Assembly: GCA_964542255.1 (NCBI GenBank) | Contig: CAZITV010000024.1 | Span: 1-21,635 of the forward strand | Direction of reading: 5' to 3' | DNA length: 21,635 nucleotides | Source: CAYMSF01 sp964542255 | Lineage (GTDB): Bacteria > Verrucomicrobiota > Lentisphaeria > Victivallales > Victivallaceae | Shown: positions 15,967 to 21,635 of the stretch, piece by piece | How the letters are laid out: every line of letters starts with the position of its first letter | Numbering within the stretch: position 1 is the stretch's first letter | The notes under the pieces: generated by a model | The model's database searches: none | The model's input: only the letters and a program-made list of their open reading frames with translations | What the model was told of the DNA's origin: nothing | Position numbers and translations under genes: made by a program

Positions 15967-16983
15967 TTAATTTTTATTTTCGCCAGATTTAATTTTTGCC
16001 AGAATTATTTTGACTTTTTCCGGATAAATTGACTGAATTTTGATTTCATTATCCTGCAGCCAGCAGTAAACTTCGGCACTGAATGCGCCCGGTTCCTCAA
16101 TACGGGAAATATCAATGTACGGCTTGATGGTGTCCGGGTTCAATAACGTAATTTTACTTTTAGGTCCGCTCAGGGTGATATCAGCGTTCGGAGAAGTCTG
16201 AAATTCAACCAAAAACTTTTCCTTGTTGTCAGGGTATTCAAGCAGTCTAATCGGAATAGATTTAAAAGTCATGGAGGCGACATCGCGAATAATTTCAATC
16301 TGTGCCATTACTTTTTGCGGCGAGACGAGAACTGATTCAGGAACGATAATAGGTGCCTGATACTCGAAACTGTCAACCGTCTGGTTGTCTATCGGTATCG
16401 GCTGGGTAAGCGCAACTTCAACATCACGCACAATGCTTTGCGGGCCAGAAATCCAAACCTGTGAAGGATTAAACCTGACTTTGCCTATAATAAAATCTTT
16501 CGGCAGATTCCTAACCGAATCAAATTTGGCCTCTATCTGAACTTTTCTGGTAATATTTTTTTCAAGACTTAGCATTAGCTCTTTGGGTTCTATATCGCGA
16601 ATAGCAATACCATAAGGCGGTTTCACGTTTTCAGAGGAAAGCCGCAGCAGATACGGTGTTCCCGGTAAAAATTTACTTTCGATGACAGTGGCTTTAATTT
16701 TGATATCCGCAGCATTGATGCCGGAAAGATTTTTGCTGCTGCCCTTGGCGATAACCGCAACAGTAATCGGCTTGCTGCTGAGGTTAACTAAATTTGCCGG
16801 GAGCTCCAACTGTACCGGAATATTGGCAATCTTTTCTTCAATTCCAATCTTGTTGTTTACCATGTGATAAACCAGTACCGCAAAGAATATCGCCAGCACT
16901 TTGCGAATAAAATCATTCCGGATAAAACCGGGTATCCAGCGTTGAAAAAAATTTTTGCGCGGTTCTGTATTAGTAAAATCCAT
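15967..16983 (-). CDS. YbbR/CdaR-like membrane-anchored regulator of the diadenylate cyclase
   Basis: This is a 338-residue protein with one N-terminal membrane segment (about 25-43: IRKVLAIFFAVLVYHMVNN) preceded by basic residues, so the rest lies outside the cytoplasm. The outer part is a chain of YbbR beta domains: repeated segments such as IPVQLELPANLV, TVAVIAKGSSKNLSGI, VQIEAKFDSV, VWISGPQSIV, IPIRLLEY and ITLSGPKSKITLL have the typical hydrophobic pattern and the SGP turn. YbbR proteins (CdaR) bind CdaA and tune c-di-AMP synthesis. It starts five bases after the cdaA stop, with CAGGG as ribosome site, so the two are translated together. The usual third gene of this set in Firmicutes, glmM, is not next to it; ilvD follows after 248 bases. 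Confidence 0.85.
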   Translation of the reverse strand: MDFTNTEPRKNFFQRWIPGFIRNDFIRKVLAIFFAVLVYHMVNNKIGIEEKIANIPVQLELPANLVNLSSKPITVAVIAKGSSKNLSGINAADIKIKATVIESKFLPGTPYLLRLSSENVKPPYGIAIRDIEPKELMLSLEKNITRKVQIEAKFDSVRNLPKDFIIGKVRFNPSQVWISGPQSIVRDVEVALTQPIPIDNQTVDSFEYQAPIIVPESVLVSPQKVMAQIEIIRDVASMTFKSIPIRLLEYPDNKEKFLVEFQTSPNADITLSGPKSKITLLNPDTIKPYIDISRIEEPGAFSAEVYCWLQDNEIKIQSIYPEKVKIILAKIKSGENKN

Positions 16984-16988
16984 AACGA

Positions 16989-17822
16989 TTAACCCTGGTC
17001 ACGGCTAAAGCCGGTTAAGATGTCATTGTCTTCCATTTTACCAAAAATATTGGAAATGCGGTTATTGGCAATCAGCAGACTGGTCAAACAGGGTAGTAAT
17101 TGTTCTCCTTTTATATCTCGGCGCATATCGCCCCTGCAGGCAACACTAATTTTCCCAGTTTCTTCAGAAACTACCACCACCACAGAATCAGTGTCCTCGG
17201 TTATTCCTATCGCGGCGCGATGTCTTGTTCCCATCGAGCGAGCCAGTGCTTCATCGCGGCTCAATGGTAAAATGGCATGAGCCGCAATAATTTTATCGTC
17301 ATTGATAATCACCGCGCCGTCGTGGAGCGGCGAATTGGGGAAAAAAATTGATTCAAGAATAAGCGAATTTAGTTTAATATCAAGTTTGACGGCGTCTTCA
17401 ACAATTGCACGCAGACCAATTCCGCGTTCAACAACGATAATTGCGCCGATGCGGCGTTTTGACATATTCAATACTGCCGTAACTACTTCGGTTATTACCT
17501 CCTTTTTACGGTTTGAATGGCGGAATCCAGTGTTACCCAGATGGGCAAAAGCCCGGCGCAATTCCGGCTGAAAAATAACAATTACCGCCATGGCCAGCAA
17601 TGTCCAAATCCCGCCAATAATCCAGTTCAACACTTCCAGCTTTATCAAATCGCAGACGACTGTCAGCATTAGCAAAAAAATAATTAATCCGGCAAGAATG
17701 TTTGACCCCCTGGTACCGCGCAGATAATAAAGCGCCTGGTAGATCAAAATTGCCAAAATCAGGATTTCCAAAATCGGCCGGCCAGTAACCCAGTAACTGT
17801 GATAATCGGCAATCAATAACAT
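16989..17822 (-). CDS. cdaA: Membrane-bound diadenylate cyclase (c-di-AMP synthase)
   Basis: This makes c-di-AMP from two ATP. I chose the ATG at 17822 (277 residues); the frame also runs up to a GTG at 17852 that would overlap folP by 28 bases and lacks a good ribosome site. Three membrane segments occupy about residues 14-35, 41-62 and 67-86 (PILEILILAILIYQALYYL, ILAGLIIFLLMLTVVCDL, IIGGIWTLLAMAVIVIF), followed by FQPELRRAFAHLG, the standard CdaA junction. The DAC domain has the catalytic DGA (168-170, SPLHDGAVII) and RHR (200-202, GTRHRAAIGITE). All active-site motifs are intact. It begins two bases after the folP stop and is followed by its ybbR partner, so it belongs to the gyrA-folP-cdaA-ybbR operon. 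c-di-AMP usually controls osmolyte and wall homeostasis. Confidence 0.93.
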   Translation of the reverse strand: MLLIADYHSYWVTGRPILEILILAILIYQALYYLRGTRGSNILAGLIIFLLMLTVVCDLIKLEVLNWIIGGIWTLLAMAVIVIFQPELRRAFAHLGNTGFRHSNRKKEVITEVVTAVLNMSKRRIGAIIVVERGIGLRAIVEDAVKLDIKLNSLILESIFFPNSPLHDGAVIINDDKIIAAHAILPLSRDEALARSMGTRHRAAIGITEDTDSVVVVVSEETGKISVACRGDMRRDIKGEQLLPCLTSLLIANNRISNIFGKMEDNDILTGFSRDQG

Positions 17823-17824
17823 CT

Positions 17825-18679
17825 TTAATTCTCTGCCTGCGGTTGAGTACACTGATTAAACATCGTTATAACTTCGCTCATCGCGCGAACATTGTGAACG
17901 CGGATAAAATCCACTCTTTTGCTGACCAAATAGGCGGCAATTCCGGCTGTTCCAAAATCACGCATCTCCGGATTAGGCAAATTTAACACTTTACCAATAA
18001 ACGATTTACGGGAGTGACCAATTAATACCGGAAATTTTAATGCCTGCAGCTCTGATATTCTCGCCAGCAATTCGATATTTTGTTCCGCGGTTTTGGCAAA
18101 CCCCAAACCCGGGTCCAGTATAATGTTGCCGGAAGGCACTCCCGCTGACACCGCGGCATCAACTGATTGCATCAACTCGCTAATAACTGTCTGCATTACG
18201 TCAATATACCGCAAATTTTCCTGGTTCTGCATCGTTTGCGGCGTGCCGCGGCTGTGCATAAGAATTAATCCGGCATTTGAATCCGCGGCGATTTTAGCAA
18301 TTTGCGGAGAATACCTCAAGCCGCTGATATCATTGATAATGTCTGCGCCGGCATCAACCGCGGCAGCCGCAGTTTCAGCTCTTCGGGTATCAATACTGAT
18401 GATGCACTGCGGGGATATCTGTTTTATGCCTCTTATCACCGGAACGATTCTATTAATTTCGTCGGCTGCTGAAACGATACCGGCGCCCGGGCGGGTTGAC
18501 TCGCCGCCAATGTCTAATAAAGCCGCTCCATCATTAAGCAGTTTTAATCCATACTGGACTGCTGACTCGGTTTTAACGAATTTTCCACCGTCACTAAACG
18601 AATCAGGAGTCACATTGACAATTCCGACAAGTGCGCCGGGCCGGCACATAATTTCCCGGTTTTTGAAACGGAAATTCAT
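17825..18679 (-). CDS. folP: Dihydropteroate synthase
   Basis: This is a full-length (284-residue) DHPS, joining p-aminobenzoate to hydroxymethyl-dihydropterin diphosphate in folate synthesis and the target of sulfonamides. The motifs appear in order: GIVNVTPDSFSDGG (Asn22), DIGGESTRPGA (55-65), SIDTRRAE (Asp97), DIINDISG (Asn116), ILDPGLGFAKT (Asp189), IGHSRKSFIG (Lys226) and IRVHNV (Arg260, His262). The loops around the active site are normal, with no insert suggestive of resistance. The start at 18679 has GGCGGCAAAGA upstream; a second Met at residue 11 is possible. It lies 21 bases after gyrA and two bases before cdaA. Confidence 0.94.
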   Translation of the reverse strand: MNFRFKNREIMCRPGALVGIVNVTPDSFSDGGKFVKTESAVQYGLKLLNDGAALLDIGGESTRPGAGIVSAADEINRIVPVIRGIKQISPQCIISIDTRRAETAAAAVDAGADIINDISGLRYSPQIAKIAADSNAGLILMHSRGTPQTMQNQENLRYIDVMQTVISELMQSVDAAVSAGVPSGNIILDPGLGFAKTAEQNIELLARISELQALKFPVLIGHSRKSFIGKVLNLPNPEMRDFGTAGIAAYLVSKRVDFIRVHNVRAMSEVITMFNQCTQPQAEN

Positions 18680-18700
18680 TCTTTGCCGCCATTAAGATGC

Positions 18701-21355
18701 TTAATTCTCGTTATTGCTCTCCGTATCGGCAACTAATGATGTGTCAACTTCGGCAACCACAACTGTTTCCGCTATTTCGGCATCATTCAGAGGAGTCTCG
18801 GCATCGTTTTGTTCAATTTCCACTTTTACAACTTTGACGGCGCCGGTGATTCTGTCTTTGCCGCGTAAGTCCATAATTTTGACACCTTTGGAGTTACGGC
18901 CAACACGACGGATTTCACTGACCAGGAAGCGCTGTATTTTGCCGCTTTCGGTCGTCAGCATAATTTCATCATCTGATGAAACTTGAATTGCTCCGACAAC
19001 CAACTGATTGTCGAGCAGGCGAATATTTCTTACACCCTTGGCGTTACGTTTAGTCTTGCGGTAAGAGCTGACGAAACTGCGTTTGCCAATGCCGCCACTG
19101 GTAATTACCAGAAGTTCCGGTCCGGCTCCGTCAATAACTTCTTCTACTCCGTCAACTTCTTCAACAGATTCCGGCACTGCGGCTTCATTTTCTTCTGATG
19201 ATTCATCAGCTTCTTCTCCGGCAATGCGCTCACGGATTACTTCCATACTGACGACGGTATCATTTTCCAGCTTGAAGTTGATGCCTTTGACGCCGCGGGC
19301 CGTACGTCCCATTGGCCTGACCTGACTTTCGTCAAATCTGCATGCCATACCTTGTGCAGTACTCAAAACGATTTCATTGCCTTCACTGGTAATTTCAGCG
19401 GCAATCAGGTCATCGTCACTTTCAATTGTCAGCGCTCTGATACCGATTTTGCGCAAATGACGGAATTCCGTCAATTTTGTTTTCTTGATATACCCGTTCT
19501 TAGAAATCATAATTATGCACTTGCTATCATCTTCGATATCTTCCGGCTTAATGGAAAGCATGGTACGAATCATTTCGTTGCTCTCCAGTTTTATCAGGTT
19601 GTTTATCGCCCTGCCTTTGGATTCGCGGGTGGCTTCCGGAATCTCATAAACGTTCAGCCAATGCATAAAGCCTCTATTCGTGATAAAGAAAATTATATCA
19701 TGGCTGTGTGCATTGAACAAGTGTTCAACAAAGTCCTCATCGCGGGTACTCATTCCAACTTTGCCGACACCGCCGCGATGCTGGGTGCGGTAAATATCAG
19801 CCGGCACCCGTTTCACATATCCGGTATTTGATACCGTGATCACACAGGAGTGGCGTGCAATCATATCGGCAATCGTCAAATCGGTTTCACTGGCGGAAAT
19901 TATGGTGCGTCTGGCATCAGAATGCCTTGCCTTTACCTCCAGCAGTTCTCCCTTGATAACATTCAAGCATAATTCACGGCTGTTCAGGAGCGACCGCAAA
20001 TAATCGATTTCTTTTAATAAATCAGCATGCTCATTGCTGAGGTCTTCTCGTGCCAATCCAGTTAACTGGTGCAGGCGCATATCCAAAATCGCATTAACCT
20101 GCTCTTTGGAAAATTCAAACCGGGCGACCAATGTTTCACCGGCGGCTTCCTTATTTTTGGATTCGCGGATGATTTTTACCACTTCGTCAATATGATCCAG
20201 GGCTTTGAGTAAACCGCTGAGAATATGAGCGCGCGCCTCCGCTTTTTTTAATTCAAAAATTGAGCGGCGGGTAATTACTTCAAAACGGTGGTCAATGTAC
20301 GCCTGAAGAACTTGCGGCAGATTTAGCACCCGCGGCCGGTTGTGGTCAACTACCAGCATAATGCAGCCAAAAACTGATTCCAGCTGGGTATGCGAATAGA
20401 GCTGATTCAGTACTGCCTGACCCATTGCTCCGCGTTTAATGTCAATAACAATTCTGATGCCGACACGGCGGCTGGTTTCATCGCGCAATCCGGAAATTCC
20501 ATTGATTTTTTTGTCGTTAACCAGGTCGGCGATTTTCTTAACCATATTTTCCTTATTTACCGCATAAGGAATTTCAGTAACAATAATCTGTTCTTTGCCG
20601 TCGGTTTCAATAATTTGGGCCTTCGCACGTATCCGCATAACCCCTCTGCCTGTGGCATAAAATTTCTTGATCTCATTCTTGCCGTGGAGTGTTGCTCCGG
20701 TCGGAAAGTCCGGGCCGGGCAAATGCTGCATCAACTCATCAACACTCGCCTTCGGGTTTTCCAGCATACAGACCGTGGCATCTATGACTTCTGCCAGGCT
20801 GTGCGGCGGAATGCTCGTTGCCATCCCGACACCAATCCCGGTGGTGCCGTTAACCAGCAGCTGCGGATAACGCGCCGGCAGTACCATCGGTTCTTCCGAT
20901 GACTCGTCAAAAGTATTTTGCATATCCACAGTATCTTTTTCAATATCAGTCAGCAGTTCTTCACCCAGCCGCTCCATGCGGCATTCGGTATAACGATATG
21001 CGGCGGCGGCATCGCCGTCAATACTGCCGAAGTTTCCTTGTCCGTCAACCAGCGGGGCACGCATTGAAAAGTCTTGAGCCAACCGCACCATGGCGTCGTA
21101 AACGGAACTGTCGCCATGCGGATGATATTTACCGATTACTTCACCAACCACTTTAGCGCTTTTTGTATAAGCATGTGATTTACTTAATCCCAGTTTATGC
21201 ATCGCGTATAAAATGCGGCGGTTCACCGGCTTTAAGCCGTCCCGCACGTCAGGAATTGCGCGCCCAACATTTACGCTGAGCGAATACTGCAAATATGCAG
21301 TGTGCATAATATCTTCAATATTGACAGGAAAATCTCTTGATTCAAGTTCACTCAT
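18701..21355 (-). CDS. gyrA: DNA gyrase subunit A
   Basis: This is the breakage-reunion subunit of DNA gyrase (884 residues from the ATG at 21355; E. coli 875). That ATG is chosen because the N-terminus MSELESRDFPVNIED then aligns residue by residue with the E. coli protein; a GTG at 21385 with a good GGAGG upstream would add ten residues. The catalytic Tyr122 is in AYRYTECRM, and the quinolone region HPHGDSSVYD has Ser83 and Asp87, the sensitive residues. The GyrA-box reads QHRGGVG in place of the usual QRRGGKG-type sequence. The C-terminal pinwheel (about 530-830) contains an acidic insert (about 710-748, Glu-rich) and ends in an acidic tail. It is the first gene of the operon with folP, cdaA and ybbR; gyrB is not in the window. 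The long upstream gap points to its own promoter. Confidence 0.96.
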   Translation of the reverse strand: MSELESRDFPVNIEDIMHTAYLQYSLSVNVGRAIPDVRDGLKPVNRRILYAMHKLGLSKSHAYTKSAKVVGEVIGKYHPHGDSSVYDAMVRLAQDFSMRAPLVDGQGNFGSIDGDAAAAYRYTECRMERLGEELLTDIEKDTVDMQNTFDESSEEPMVLPARYPQLLVNGTTGIGVGMATSIPPHSLAEVIDATVCMLENPKASVDELMQHLPGPDFPTGATLHGKNEIKKFYATGRGVMRIRAKAQIIETDGKEQIIVTEIPYAVNKENMVKKIADLVNDKKINGISGLRDETSRRVGIRIVIDIKRGAMGQAVLNQLYSHTQLESVFGCIMLVVDHNRPRVLNLPQVLQAYIDHRFEVITRRSIFELKKAEARAHILSGLLKALDHIDEVVKIIRESKNKEAAGETLVARFEFSKEQVNAILDMRLHQLTGLAREDLSNEHADLLKEIDYLRSLLNSRELCLNVIKGELLEVKARHSDARRTIISASETDLTIADMIARHSCVITVSNTGYVKRVPADIYRTQHRGGVGKVGMSTRDEDFVEHLFNAHSHDIIFFITNRGFMHWLNVYEIPEATRESKGRAINNLIKLESNEMIRTMLSIKPEDIEDDSKCIIMISKNGYIKKTKLTEFRHLRKIGIRALTIESDDDLIAAEITSEGNEIVLSTAQGMACRFDESQVRPMGRTARGVKGINFKLENDTVVSMEVIRERIAGEEADESSEENEAAVPESVEEVDGVEEVIDGAGPELLVITSGGIGKRSFVSSYRKTKRNAKGVRNIRLLDNQLVVGAIQVSSDDEIMLTTESGKIQRFLVSEIRRVGRNSKGVKIMDLRGKDRITGAVKVVKVEIEQNDAETPLNDAEIAETVVVAEVDTSLVADTESNNEN

Positions 21356-21504
21356 AGTTTTCTCTAAACTCCATATAATTGCCACAGATAACCCCTCCGG
21401 TAAATCTTTAAAATTTATCCATCGGCATTAGGAACGGCGTTAAAAATTCTGATTCTGGCACAACCTTTTTACTGCTATTGCAATTCATCGGAAATACCCG
21501 GCAT

Positions 21505-21533
21505 AAGATACATCGTCTTCAACCTTTTAACAA
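21505..21533 (-). promoter_or_regulatory. Putative promoter of the gyrA-folP-cdaA-ybbR operon
   Basis: On the - strand TTGTTA (21533-21528) and TATCTT (21510-21505) are 17 bases apart, each matching four of six consensus positions. About 150 bases of leader then precede the gyrA start, with a GGAGGGG near 21393-21400 close to the alternative GTG start. Apart from this, the 21386-21635 stretch shows no gene. Confidence 0.35.
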
Positions 21534-21635
21534 GCAGATAATCAATGAAAAGTGACCTTTTTAAGCCAATTTATCGTTATGGATGAACCCGCCAAAAGTC
21601 GGTCGATGCTTTTTGCGTCTCAACATAAGTCCTTA

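Overview
The window looks like chromosomal DNA from a member of the Lentisphaerae (Victivallis-like) or a close relative in the Planctomycetes-Verrucomicrobia-Chlamydiae group. The main clue is two short exported proteins that start with the pseudopilin helix FTLIELLVVIAIIAILA and sit beside secreted hydrolases and glycosidases, a gene style very common in that phylum. This is a judgement from gene style, not a database result. Only thrC lies on the + strand; every other gene I can support lies on the - strand.

The left half (1-9660) is an accessory catabolic block. Read in the direction of transcription, it runs: pseudopilin (8880-9566), secreted two-part metallophosphoesterase (6709-8706), second pseudopilin (5856-6599), second secreted metallophosphoesterase (4357-5748), GH38 alpha-mannosidase-like enzyme (2139-4241), and a long gene cut by the window edge (1-2149). 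That last gene has a GATase-1/ThuA-like N-terminus and what looks like a PHP domain that has lost its metal ligands. It overlaps the mannosidase stop by 11 bases. Gaps of 106-173 bases separate the other genes, and several gaps hold good sigma70-type promoters with palindromes or TTGCAC/TGCA boxes on top of them. The likely theme is breakdown of a phosphorylated, mannose-containing glycan, but that is inference.

The middle (about 9655-10429) has no convincing gene. It holds inverted repeats and, at 10248-10267, a 20-base sequence identical in form to the 3' end of a tRNA-Ser with no tRNA body attached. That is what an integration (att) scar looks like, and it lies between the accessory block and the housekeeping genes.

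The right half (10430-21355) is mostly housekeeping: a secreted protein with two secretin/TonB short N-terminal (STN)-like domains; threonine synthase (thrC, divergent); a CYTH triphosphatase-like protein, a surface-repeat protein and dihydroxy-acid dehydratase (ilvD) in one close set; and a tight gyrA-folP-cdaA-ybbR operon (gaps 21, 2 and 5 bases). This operon puts DNA gyrase A, dihydropteroate synthase and the membrane-bound c-di-AMP synthase with its YbbR/CdaR partner under probably one promoter. GyrA keeps Tyr122 and the drug-sensitive Ser83/Asp87 pair, but has an altered GyrA-box and an acidic insert in its C-terminal domain.
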